Below are positions 1-9,770 of a stretch of 64,000 nt of DNA, piece after piece. How positions within the stretch are numbered: the first letter of the stretch is position 1; every line of letters starts with the position of its first letter. The stretch is from Sphingomicrobium flavum (GTDB lineage Bacteria > Pseudomonadota > Alphaproteobacteria > Sphingomonadales > Sphingomonadaceae). The translations under genes were made by a program, and so were the position numbers. The DNA lies in assembly GCF_024721605.1 (NCBI RefSeq), contig NZ_CP102630.1, forward strand, positions 2,275,772 through 2,339,771, read 5' to 3'. The notes beneath the pieces are model-generated. The model did no database searches and was not told where the DNA came from. It saw nothing but the letters and a program-made list of their open reading frames with translations.

Positions 1-88
1 GTAAGTTGCTGACAGCGCCCGATTTCAATGCTAGCGCGCGCCCAAACTTCCTCCCCCTTTTATGCGCCATGTGCGCGATATGGCCTTT

Positions 89-1915
<1,827 letters not shown>

Positions 1916-1932
1916 GCCACCGAGCATAGGCT

Positions 1933-1950
1933 GATTTGCGCCAGCAAATC
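1933..1950 (+). terminator. Short hairpin just after lepA, possible transcript end
   Basis: A perfect 7-bp inverted repeat, GATTTGC then GCCA then GCAAATC, starts 18 bases after the lepA stop. No T-run follows, so it is not a classic intrinsic terminator; it may only cap or stabilise the 3' end. Confidence 0.3.
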
Positions 1951-1971
1951 CGCTTATGTCGAAGAGTTGGC

Positions 1972-2031
1972 GAAGTCCGGACGGCGGGGCGCGTCAGCGA
2001 ACCCGACCGACGGCGCAGGCCGCCCTGCGCC
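1972..2031 (+). repeat. Left copy of degenerate inverted repeat flanking the restriction-modification gene
   Basis: About 60 bp, centred on CAGCGAACCCGAC, which resembles the reverse complement of 4972-5038 (core ATAGCGAACCCGAC). The match continues on both sides: GGCGGGGCGCG against CAGCGGGTCGCG, and AGGCCGCCCTGC against AAGCCGCCTTGC. Sequences of this type, readable as ANPTD, look like a dispersed sphingomonad repeat; that is an impression, not a search result. The rest of 2032-2166 holds no gene that I can support. Confidence 0.5.
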
Positions 2032-2166
2032 GATTAGGCTGATTGAGAAGTGGATTAATGGCCTAAGTGCATACGAGGGCTGCGCGACGCGATCAAGGAA
2101 AGGCCAAATTGCAGAAGTATGGGACTGTGTCCATTTTGCATACGGCTTTGATTGCTGCCCAAGCTG

Positions 2167-4881
2167 TCAGGTACCCAGTCTTCCAATTATCGATCGCTCT
2201 TCTGACGTCAGTTTAAACGACCTTGCAATGAGGCCTTCGGTTCGCTCCAAGAGAAACGCCTTTTCAGCGTCGTTACTTGCATGTTCAACAGCTTCAACAG
2301 TGCGAATGATCTCCGTTCTGAATGCGTGCTCTGGCAACGGAATATCCAGGATGTGGCGTTGGATGATTTGCGGGAACAGCTTCTTGTATGCGGTATACAT
2401 TGAGCGAATGTACCAACCAGCGACCCTGGAGTTCAGTAGTGCACAGACGAATTTAATGTCGGCATCATCGTTCGGAACAAGATTGTAGACCGATTGAAGC
2501 GTTACTAATCCGTCAGTGTCTACTGCAGCGATTGGGCGGACGCCCGTTTTTACAATTACGACCTTTTCTCGCGAGTAGTTGTCCATCGACTTTTTGACAG
2601 AATGCGACGGGATAAAATGATTGGGCTTTGATAGCTGAAATGGTTTTATATTCTCGCCTACCAGAACAGGAATTAGACCATTGCCAGGTTCTTTGGAAAT
2701 GTTTCGCTTTCCCAGTTCTTCTCCACGAGAAAAATGGGCCACCAAAGAACCCATTCTATCTTCATTTTCGTCCAGCTTTTTCAGCAAACTTAGGTCGGCC
2801 TCAGTCAACGATAAACGCAGCCCATAATCTGAGAACTGTTTCAGGGCACTGTACGAAATGCTTCGGGCGAGGCCCGCAGAACCATTTTCGTCCGGCTCGT
2901 CGAATACCGAAATGTTGTCATTCTTGCTCGGTTCCTGCGCTAACACCACGCATGACACTCCTACACCCTCGAATACTGTGCCGACGTGCGACGCTCGCAT
3001 ATCCCCATTTTCAAAAAGCTTTTTTCGTAGAGAAACAGTTTCATCGCGAGCCATCAACGGATCAGGAACAATCAAGCCCCAGCGTCCTTGATCTCCCCTC
3101 TTGCCGATAACCAAGTCGATAAACGCGTGATACAGATCAGTCTGCCCAATCTTCGGTAGCCTTTTCTTCAAAATCCGTAGCTGAACTGGATGGTGCCACT
3201 CCCCGAAAACGTACGGGGGATTTCCAATAAAGACATCAAATCCTTGGCTGGTGGTAGGATGCGAATTCCAGTCTAAAGGTTTTAGTTCTTCGATGTGAGC
3301 TAGGTCGTCTAAATCGAGGTCTGATGGTTCGAGCAAACTGTTTGCGCAGGCGATATTACTGGTGAGGTTGGGAAGCACTCGCTCATGGAAAAGTGCCAAT
3401 TGACGGTCAATGTCCTTGCCATCTTCGTCTTCCAGGACGGCGAGTAATAGCGAAAGCTTGGTTAGCTCGACCGCTGTCGCATCGATGTCGATACCAAAAA
3501 TGCAATCCTTCAATATCTTCTTTTTCTCGTCCAGCTTGAGTTTGAAGACGCGATTAGATTTTTCGAGCAGAAATCTAGCTTTCAGCTTTTCATTCTTTAG
3601 ATATCGTTCCGTAATCCTGCGGCACAGATGCCGGTAAGCCTCGACGAGAAATGCCCCCGATCCGCAAGCGGGATCGCAAACCCGGATTTTCCGGACGGCG
3701 TCGGCATCATGTTCGTCGATCCAAGGATCGATAGTGTTCTCGATTATGAACTGGACAATATTTGTGGGCGTGTAAAACACGCCACCCTGCTTCCGATATT
3801 CGGGCTTAAGTTCGATTGACAGTTTTCCTTTAGGCGAAACTTCAATGCGTTTTCCCAAAAACCTTTCGTACACACTACCTAGAATATCGGCCGGCACCGC
3901 AGAGAACGCATACGGGCTCTTAGGAGGATAGAGTTCCCCCAAGATTTGCTTGAGCGTTGCGCGCGGCACCTTAAGGCTTGGTGTCAAGGTGTCCGGTGAC
4001 CCCTCTCGCCCCTTCTCATCGCGAAGATGGAAGAGCCCCGAGTTATAGCGTTCTTCCGCTTCCCGGAAAGCGTTCAACATAACGCTGTAGTCGTACTTCG
4101 ACTCCTTTAATCGGTGGAGGAGTGGTTCGGTGCCTTCGGGCTGAACGCCTTTTTCTTCTGCCACTCTTAGGAAGATTAAACGGTCTAGCAGCAACTGAGT
4201 GGCTTGGTTGAGTTCCGGAACACTGAGCTTGTTATTTGCTTTGAGCGCCTTCGCGAGCACAAACCTCCAGTTCTCTAGGTCTCTCAGGAACGCTTTATCG
4301 AATGGGTCCTGTTTTTTGGGTGGAGTGACATTCTTCTGAAGCACTCCAGAGACAACCGCTTCTTTTGAGAGCAAGCCGTAGATTTCTTCCCATTCATCGA
4401 GGTACTGGTCGTACTTCTTATAGAAAAGTCTCGCAGTTCGAGCGTCGTCGGACTGTTTCGGCGGTATGGTGCAATCATAGACGGAAAATTCTTCAAAATC
4501 TGTCAGCACTCCCACGGGCAATTGCGCTGACCAAGAATACCGTCTTATTTGTAAAGCCGGAGATACTCCGACCATAATGTTGGTTGTGGGTTTCTTAGCC
4601 TCGAGAAAGAATCGACGAACCCCTTCCGTTTTAAAGGTATAATCGGGATGACGCTTAGTGGCAGTGTCATCGGTATCAATGGGCTCTTCCACCAGAACTT
4701 CGCGATAAAACTGATCGAGATTCTGAGAGTTATCGATATCCCACCCAAGAGCGCGTAGCATTGGGTCAATGAACTCAATTCTAGTTTGAGCTTCCGAAAG
4801 TTGATTGAGCGCATTGCGTCGCTCGTAGTCACGAAACGAGTCGATCTTTGCGGCGAAAGCCTCGAAATAGATACCCTTCAC
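2167..4881 (-). CDS. Type IIG restriction-modification enzyme (Eco57I-like)
   Basis: A single 904-residue chain that should both cut DNA and methylate adenine. The amino-terminal nuclease domain shows PD (79-80) and EAK (94-96), the spacing of a PD-(D/E)xK site. A helical connector follows, then an N6-adenine methyltransferase core with motif X GVFYTP (367-372), motif I DPACGSGAF (403-411) and motif IV NPPY (554-557). The last roughly 250 residues resemble a TaqI-type target recognition domain. The start is GTG with AAGGA six bases upstream. The gene stands alone, has visibly more A+T and more AAA/TTT-type codons than its neighbours, and lies between inverted repeats, which points to horizontal transfer. 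The recognition sequence cannot be deduced here. Confidence 0.9.
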   Translation of the reverse strand: MKGIYFEAFAAKIDSFRDYERRNALNQLSEAQTRIEFIDPMLRALGWDIDNSQNLDQFYREVLVEEPIDTDDTATKRHPDYTFKTEGVRRFFLEAKKPTTNIMVGVSPALQIRRYSWSAQLPVGVLTDFEEFSVYDCTIPPKQSDDARTARLFYKKYDQYLDEWEEIYGLLSKEAVVSGVLQKNVTPPKKQDPFDKAFLRDLENWRFVLAKALKANNKLSVPELNQATQLLLDRLIFLRVAEEKGVQPEGTEPLLHRLKESKYDYSVMLNAFREAEERYNSGLFHLRDEKGREGSPDTLTPSLKVPRATLKQILGELYPPKSPYAFSAVPADILGSVYERFLGKRIEVSPKGKLSIELKPEYRKQGGVFYTPTNIVQFIIENTIDPWIDEHDADAVRKIRVCDPACGSGAFLVEAYRHLCRRITERYLKNEKLKARFLLEKSNRVFKLKLDEKKKILKDCIFGIDIDATAVELTKLSLLLAVLEDEDGKDIDRQLALFHERVLPNLTSNIACANSLLEPSDLDLDDLAHIEELKPLDWNSHPTTSQGFDVFIGNPPYVFGEWHHPVQLRILKKRLPKIGQTDLYHAFIDLVIGKRGDQGRWGLIVPDPLMARDETVSLRKKLFENGDMRASHVGTVFEGVGVSCVVLAQEPSKNDNISVFDEPDENGSAGLARSISYSALKQFSDYGLRLSLTEADLSLLKKLDENEDRMGSLVAHFSRGEELGKRNISKEPGNGLIPVLVGENIKPFQLSKPNHFIPSHSVKKSMDNYSREKVVIVKTGVRPIAAVDTDGLVTLQSVYNLVPNDDADIKFVCALLNSRVAGWYIRSMYTAYKKLFPQIIQRHILDIPLPEHAFRTEIIRTVEAVEHASNDAEKAFLLERTEGLIARSFKLTSEERSIIGRLGT

Positions 4882-4971
4882 TGACGATCCTTCCCCCGAG
4901 CCTCAAGAGGTTAAGCAACTCAAGGATCACCGGTCAATCGTCTCTGTCGTGCGCGCTCCTCTCTACATGGT

Positions 4972-5038
4972 CGGCAAGGCGGCTTGCCGACTCGTCAGTC
5001 GGGTTCGCTATCGCGACCCGCTGGCCGGGCGTCGGCGT
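4972..5038 (-). repeat. Right copy of the inverted repeat flanking the restriction-modification gene
   Basis: Counterpart, in opposite orientation, of 1972-2031. It begins with its own small hairpin, GGCAAG then GCGG then CTTGCC (4973-4988). The stretch 4882-5061 between the methylase start and the pseudogene contains no gene that I can support. Confidence 0.5.
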
Positions 5039-5262
5039 CTGTCAGCTAAAGACGCTCCGTTTCACTCGCCGTCCTTAGCTTCCGCGCCTCCGCCATCAAA
5101 CCCTGGCCCAAAGAAGAGCATGGGAAGTAGGGTGCTAGCCGTCTTCGCGCCCGGCGGCCTGATGGGGCTGTGCTGCTTGGCCTCGATCTCGTCATCCTGG
5201 GGTTTGAGGTCGTAGGCGCGGTCCCAGTCGACTTCGCTTTCGCTCAGCAACGCCGCATTCGC

Positions 5263-5325
5263 TGTTCGGTCGATCATGCCCCCGGCATGGTCGAACAACG
5301 GCTGGGGGCCGTTGTGTGCCGAACA
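5263..5325. repeat. 63-bp three-stem palindromic element inside the pseudogene
   Basis: Outer arms TGTTCGG and CCGAACA enclose two perfect hairpins: CATGCC-CCC-GGCATG (5275-5289) and ACAACGGC-TGGGG-GCCGTTGT (5295-5315). The sequence GTCGA occurs at both edges of a 98-bp stretch containing it (5228-5232 and 5326-5330), as a target duplication would. Deleting 98 bp joins RKACAA to VDWDRAYD in frame. Confidence 0.7.
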
Positions 5326-5600
5326 TCGACTGCGGCGCAGGCCTTGCGCGTCTCTTCATTGCCGGCGACGCCGGCGAGGTAGATGCGGCGGGCGGACCAT
5401 AAGCGCTCCGCGATGCGGTTGCGGCTGTCGATATAGTCTTCGGGGTCCGCTTCGCCGCCGGGATCGTCGACCACGCGGTGATAGTCCATCTCGGCGGCGA
5501 TGTGGCGGCTGGTCTCGGCGGCGTTCTTATGCTCCTCCTCCAGCTCGCCCAGGCTCTCGCGCAGCAGCGCCAGCTCCCGCTCCTTGTAGAGATCCAATGC

Positions 5601-5684
5601 TTGAATGGTCGCTTCCGGCACTCGATTGCCCCCGGCAATCAATGCGACCTGTTGGGGCAGGGCGCACCGGAAGCGACCATTCAA
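5601..5684. repeat. 84-bp three-stem palindromic element inside the pseudogene
   Basis: Perfect 18-bp arms, TTGAATGGTCGCTTCCGG and its reverse complement, enclose GATTGCC-CCC-GGCAATC (5625-5641) and the weaker CCTG-TTGGGG-CAGG. The order and loops match the 63-bp element: a GCC-CCC-GGC hairpin, then one with a G-rich loop. Deleting 83 bp joins EAWD to ALDLYKEREL in frame. Confidence 0.75.
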
Positions 5685-5728
5685 TCCCACGCCTCCGCAA
5701 AGTTCTTGCCGCGGGGGTGCTTGCGCTG

Positions 5729-5750
5729 AGCGAGGTGCATGCACCTCGCT
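5729..5750. repeat. 22-bp perfect palindrome inside the pseudogene
   Basis: Arm AGCGAGGTGCA is followed directly by its exact complement TGCACCTCGCT. It sits between ANGA and QRKHPRGKNFAEAWD of the broken reading frame. A 24-bp removal would keep the frame, so this one alone need not inactivate the gene. Confidence 0.65.
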
Positions 5751-5829
5751 GGGGCCCCGTTGGCATAGCGACCGACGGCTCTGGCGGCGGGCTTCACATT
5801 GCCGGTGGTGGCGAGCGCGGCGATAGGGT

Positions 5830-5854
5830 CCCATGAAAGTAGTACTTTCATGGG
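5830..5854. repeat. 25-bp palindrome with 4-bp flanking duplication inside the pseudogene
   Basis: Twelve-base arms CCCATGAAAGTA and TACTTTCATGGG are separated by one G. On the minus strand the insertion lies between two copies of ACCC. Removing 26 bp joins QRAFNGH to PIAALATTGNV in frame, so the insertion explains the first frameshift. Confidence 0.7.
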
Positions 5855-6095
5855 TGCCCGTTGAAGGCGCGCTGATGCTCCGCCGTCCAGTTATTGGCGT
5901 GGGCGCGCACGGGGACGGGGGTGAAATCGAGCAGCTCGGCGATTTCGGTGAAGGGGTCCTCGCCGGCGGCGCCTTTCTGGCGGCAGAGGTCGCAGAGGAC
6001 GGAGATGGGGGATGGTGGTTTCATTCTATTCGCGATAACCGATATGGTTCTCTGTAAAACAGCGAAAAGTTCCAAGATGATTGTGGCTTTCGCCA

Positions 6096-6132
6096 CCCCC
6101 TCTCCCTAGCCCTCTCCCGCAGGGGGAGAGGG
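6096..6132. repeat. REP-like CCCTCTCCC/GGGAGAGGG hairpin
   Basis: CCCTCTCCC, then a short loop, then GGGAGAGGG, preceded by the related CCCCTCTCCCTAG. This is a hairpin found between genes in many proteobacteria. It lies immediately upstream of the possible GTG start of the hybrid kinase and could affect that transcript or its ribosome access. Confidence 0.6.
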
Positions 6133-6138
6133 ATTCTG

Positions 6139-8271
6139 GTGTCGGTCTCCCGCCTTATCCACAGGGGTCGTGACTCCGTCACAAAAATGGGCCTTAATGG
6201 CGTCATGAACCGGTTGGGGGACCGCGAGTCGCCGGGTTCCGGCGGACAGGGTGCGCGTGGGGGTAGTGATACGCGCGGCGGTTCCGCTCAACCTACTTCC
6301 GAGCCCGCACATCCCGGCCTGATGGAGGCATTGTCCGGCCTGGGGGAGGGGTTTGACTTTGGCGCGCTGCTCGCGATTGCCGACGCGCTGCCGGTGATGA
6401 TCGCTTATGTCGATCCTAAGCTTCGCTACACCTTCGTGAACAAGCCGCTGGCGGACTGGTTCGAAATGCCGCGCAAGGCGATCCTTGGCAAATGTGTGTC
6501 CGACATGATGGGCGAGGAGAGCTATGCCGCGCGCGCGCCGATGCTGAAAAAAGCGCTGGCGGGGGAACGGCAATTCACCGTCGCGGACTATGAGCATCCG
6601 ACGCGGGGGTTGCTGTGCACGCAGGCCGAATATGTGCCGCACCTGTCGCCTTCGGGCACGGTGAAGGGGCTGGTGCTGGTGGTGCAGGATGTCACCGAGG
6701 CGCGGGCGGCCGAAGTGGCGCTGAAGGAAAGCGAGCAGCGCTTCCGCCGGATCGCGGACAGTGCGCCGGTGCCGATCTGGGTGGCGCGCAAGGATGGCAG
6801 CCGCGAATTCATCAACCGGGCCTATGCGAACTTTTTCGAAATGTCGGCCGAGGATGCGGCGAAGATCGACTGGACCGAGCGCGTCCATCCTGACGATGAA
6901 GAGCAGATGCGCATCGATATGGTGAGCGGATTGAAGACTGGCGAGCCGTTCGGCTTTACCGCGCGGGCCAGCAATGGTGCGGGGGTGTGGCGCTGGATGC
7001 AGGCCTTCGTCCAGCCGCGGCGCAATGAGGAAGGCGAGATTGTCGGCTATATCGGGGTGGCGAGCGATATCACCTTGGCCAAGGATGCCGAGCACAAGCT
7101 GCGCGGGGAAAAGGATGATGCGGTGCGCGATCTTGCGGCAGCGCAGGACCAGCTTCGCCAGGCGCAGAAGATGGAGGCGCTGGGCCAGCTGACGGGCGGG
7201 ATCGCGCATGATTTCAATAATCTGCTAACCGTGGTGGTGGGCGGGCTCGACCTCATTTCCAAGAAGGTGGAGGACGAGCGGCTCAAGAAATATGCCGACA
7301 ATGCGCTGAGCGCGGCGGAACGCGGGGCGCGGCTGACGGGGCAGCTGCTCGCCTTCAGCCGGGTGCAGCGGCTGGACGTGCGGCCGGTGACGGTGGGCGC
7401 GCTGATGGACGAGATGCGGCCGCTGCTCAAGAATGTGCTCGGGCCGGGGATCGAGAAGGCCTATGACCTGCAGGATCAGGACATGAAGGTCGCGGCCGAT
7501 CCGACGCAGCTGGAAGTGGCGATGCTCAACCTGGCGATCAACGCGCGCGACGCCATGCCCGATGGCGGGACGCTAACCTTTTCATCGCGCCGGGTGACGG
7601 TGTCGGAAGATCCCGAAATGGCGGACGGCGATTATATCGAGCTCAGCATTTCCGATACCGGCCATGGCATGCCCAAGGAAGTGGCCGAGCGCGCCTTCGA
7701 TCCCTTTTTCACTACCAAGGATGTGGGCAAGGGCACGGGATTGGGCCTGTCGATGGTCTATGGCATGGCGCGCCAATCAGGTGGCACCGCGCGGATCGCC
7801 AGCATGGAAGGCGAAGGCACCAGCGTGACGCTATTCCTCAAGAAGGCCGAGAGCGAGGAAGACGGGCATGGCGTGCCGGTGCGGCACCATGAAGTGACGC
7901 CCTGCGGATCGATGGGGCGCAAGGTGCTGGTGGTTGACGATGACGCGCAGGTGCGGACTTATATCTGCGCGGCGCTGGAAGAGGCCGGCTATGTGGTGGC
8001 CGAGGCGGCCAATGGCGAAGAGGCGATGGGGCAGTTCAACAGTTTCGAACCCGATGTGGTGGTGCTGGACTATATCATGCCGGGCCAGTCGGGCGCGGAG
8101 ATTGCGGCGGCGATGCGCGCAGCCAGGGCGGATCAGCCGATCCTGTTCGTTTCCGGCTATAACGAGACCGACGCCATCCGCGATGCGGCGCCCGACGCCG
8201 CGCTGCTGGCCAAGCCCTTCCGCCCCGACGCGCTAGACCGCGCCATTTGCGATCTGTTGGGCCAGGAATGA
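6139..8271 (+). CDS. PAS-PAS hybrid sensor histidine kinase with C-terminal receiver
   Basis: A 710-residue, apparently cytosolic kinase without membrane spans. Two PAS domains lie at about 75-190 and 200-320 (the second with PVPIWVARKDGSREFIN). The dimerisation helix GQLTGGIAHDFNNL carries the phospho-accepting His357. The ATPase domain has the N box (NLAINARDAMPDG), DTGHGM and GKGTGLGLSMVYG. A receiver domain starts at about 590 with VVDDDAQVR and phospho-acceptor Asp644 (VLDYIMPG). The layout resembles FixL- or CckA-type hybrid kinases. The signal is unknown. The start is uncertain: GTG 6139 has GAGAGGG upstream inside a repeat hairpin, while ATGs at 6187 and 6205 lack clear ribosome sites. 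Its stop overlaps the next start (ATGA). Confidence 0.9.
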   Translation: MSVSRLIHRGRDSVTKMGLNGVMNRLGDRESPGSGGQGARGGSDTRGGSAQPTSEPAHPGLMEALSGLGEGFDFGALLAIADALPVMIAYVDPKLRYTFVNKPLADWFEMPRKAILGKCVSDMMGEESYAARAPMLKKALAGERQFTVADYEHPTRGLLCTQAEYVPHLSPSGTVKGLVLVVQDVTEARAAEVALKESEQRFRRIADSAPVPIWVARKDGSREFINRAYANFFEMSAEDAAKIDWTERVHPDDEEQMRIDMVSGLKTGEPFGFTARASNGAGVWRWMQAFVQPRRNEEGEIVGYIGVASDITLAKDAEHKLRGEKDDAVRDLAAAQDQLRQAQKMEALGQLTGGIAHDFNNLLTVVVGGLDLISKKVEDERLKKYADNALSAAERGARLTGQLLAFSRVQRLDVRPVTVGALMDEMRPLLKNVLGPGIEKAYDLQDQDMKVAADPTQLEVAMLNLAINARDAMPDGGTLTFSSRRVTVSEDPEMADGDYIELSISDTGHGMPKEVAERAFDPFFTTKDVGKGTGLGLSMVYGMARQSGGTARIASMEGEGTSVTLFLKKAESEEDGHGVPVRHHEVTPCGSMGRKVLVVDDDAQVRTYICAALEEAGYVVAEAANGEEAMGQFNSFEPDVVVLDYIMPGQSGAEIAAAMRAARADQPILFVSGYNETDAIRDAAPDAALLAKPFRPDALDRAICDLLGQE

Positions 8272-9746
8272 TCCGACCCCTTCTGACCATGCTGCTGGCC
8301 GCGCTGCTGGCGGGCTGCGGCACCACCATCGATGTCGAGCCGCCGCCCGAGGTGGATAGCCAGCCAGCCGATACGGGACAGTTGTCGCGCCTGCAGGTGC
8401 CGGTGACGCTGCCGCTGGGGCCGGTGCAGGCGGCGGTGGAGCGCGAGGTGCCCAAGAAGCTGTGGGCGATCAATCGCAAGCTCGATGCCTGCGTGCCGGG
8501 CGAGCGGGTGAAGGCGCTGGGGCGCGAGGTGAAGGTGACCCCCGATATCAGCTGCCGGCTGGAAGGGCAGGTGACGCGCGGTGCCATCACGCTGGGCGGG
8601 CGCGGGGAGCGGATCACGCTGTCGATGCCGATCAGCGCGGTGATCGCGGCCAAGGATGTGGGCGGCATCATCAAACAGGAAACCGCGACCGCGCGCGCCA
8701 CGGTGCGGATGACGGCGCGGCTTTCGATGAGCGAGGATTGGACGCTCAAGCCCAAGGTGGACATCGACTATGGCTGGCGCGAGGCGCCGGGCATCGACAT
8801 TCTCGGCCAGCGGGTGGAATTCACCTCGCGCGCCGACCGCGAATTGCAGGGCGTGGTGCGCCAGATCGAACGACAGGTCGAGCGCGAGCTGGCCAAGATC
8901 GACGTCAAAAGCGCGGTCGAGACGGCCTGGCGACAGGGCTTTGCGGTGCTCAGCCTCAACAAGGAAAACCCGCCCGTCTGGATGACGATCGCGCCCGAGG
9001 CGGTGGGCGTGGATGGCTATGCGATCAACGGGCGCGAAGCGGTGGTCCGGCTGTCGCTGGCGGCGCGCACGGCAAGCTTTGTGGGGGACAAGCCCGCCGC
9101 GCCCGAGGCCGTGCCCTTGCCGCCGCGCAGCGCGGGGCTGGCCAATCCGGGGATTGAATTATTGCTGCCGGTGCTGGCCGATTATGACGAACTGGAGCCG
9201 GTGGTGCTGCGCGAGCTCAAGGAGCTGGCGGCCAAGGGCATCAGGCTGCCCGGTGCTGGCGCGGTCGATGTGGAGTTCCGATCGGTCAGCATCCATGCGA
9301 CCGAAAATGGCCGGCTGGCGGTGGGCGTCGATGCCAAGATCGTGCCCGAAGGCAGCTGGTGGGCGCGCGCTTATGGCACGGTCGATGGCATGATGTGGCT
9401 GACCGGTCTGCCGGTGAATGAGGAAAATTCAACCCGCATCGCGATCCGCGATTTCGCGCTCTACGGCGAAAGCGACCGGCGCACGGTTAACCTCATCGGC
9501 CGCATGCTGCTCAGCCCCCAGGTCCAGCAACGCATCGGCACGGTGCTGACCGAAGATTTCCATTCGGACTATGACGCGCTGCTGGCCGATGTGCGCGAAG
9601 CGGTGGCGGACCTGCGCGAAGGGCCGTGGCGCATCGCCATCACCGTCGATGACGTGCGGCACGGCAAGATCGCGGCGACGGGCGCGGGGTTGTACTTGCC
9701 GGTGATGGCGCGGGGTGAGGGGACGATCGACTTTGGCGGAAGGTGA
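8268..9746 (+). CDS. DUF4403 family lipoprotein
   Basis: A 492-residue exported protein starting MIRPLLTMLLAALLAGC, a lipoprotein signal with cleavage before Cys17. The body, with motifs such as PVTLPLGPVQAAVEREVPK near the front and repeated beta-rich segments, matches the DUF4403 family, whose function is unknown. The start ATG overlaps the stop of the hybrid kinase by one base, so the two are likely translated together. It converges with the gene at 9771. The family call is from memory of its sequence style; the lipobox is seen directly. Confidence 0.8.
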   Translation: MIRPLLTMLLAALLAGCGTTIDVEPPPEVDSQPADTGQLSRLQVPVTLPLGPVQAAVEREVPKKLWAINRKLDACVPGERVKALGREVKVTPDISCRLEGQVTRGAITLGGRGERITLSMPISAVIAAKDVGGIIKQETATARATVRMTARLSMSEDWTLKPKVDIDYGWREAPGIDILGQRVEFTSRADRELQGVVRQIERQVERELAKIDVKSAVETAWRQGFAVLSLNKENPPVWMTIAPEAVGVDGYAINGREAVVRLSLAARTASFVGDKPAAPEAVPLPPRSAGLANPGIELLLPVLADYDELEPVVLRELKELAAKGIRLPGAGAVDVEFRSVSIHATENGRLAVGVDAKIVPEGSWWARAYGTVDGMMWLTGLPVNEENSTRIAIRDFALYGESDRRTVNLIGRMLLSPQVQQRIGTVLTEDFHSDYDALLADVREAVADLREGPWRIAITVDDVRHGKIAATGAGLYLPVMARGEGTIDFGGR

Positions 9747-9770
9747 TGCCATCCGGGGCGGACTGCCCTG

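Larger units (their letters stand above)
5062..6024 (-). pseudogene. Conserved hypothetical protein gene, broken by four palindromic insertions
   Basis: Reading the minus strand across three frames gives one protein. It starts MKPPSPISVLCDLCRQKG at 6024, continues through QRAFNG, PIAALATTGNVKPAARAVGR, KNFAEAWD, ALDLYKEREL, DPEDYIDSRNRIAERLW, IYLAGVAGNEETRKACAA and VDWDRAYDLKPQDDE, and ends at 5062. It looks like a helix-turn-helix-bearing hypothetical protein seen in sphingomonads, of about 245 residues when mended; no function is known to me. Each break coincides with a perfect palindrome (5830-5854, 5729-5750, 5601-5684, 5263-5325). Removing about 26, 24, 83 and 98 bp respectively restores a continuous frame. 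No intact relative was available for comparison, so the mended reading is inference. Confidence 0.75.

Noticed and set aside
1967..2488. Plus-strand open frame of 173 codons after lepA
   Set aside because: It runs antisense through the end of the restriction-modification gene and has no recognisable domain; its first part is only the left inverted repeat.
5276..5836. Plus-strand open frame of 186 codons over the pseudogene
   Set aside because: Its translation is low-complexity Arg/Gly/Pro, a shadow of the minus-strand gene and its palindromes.
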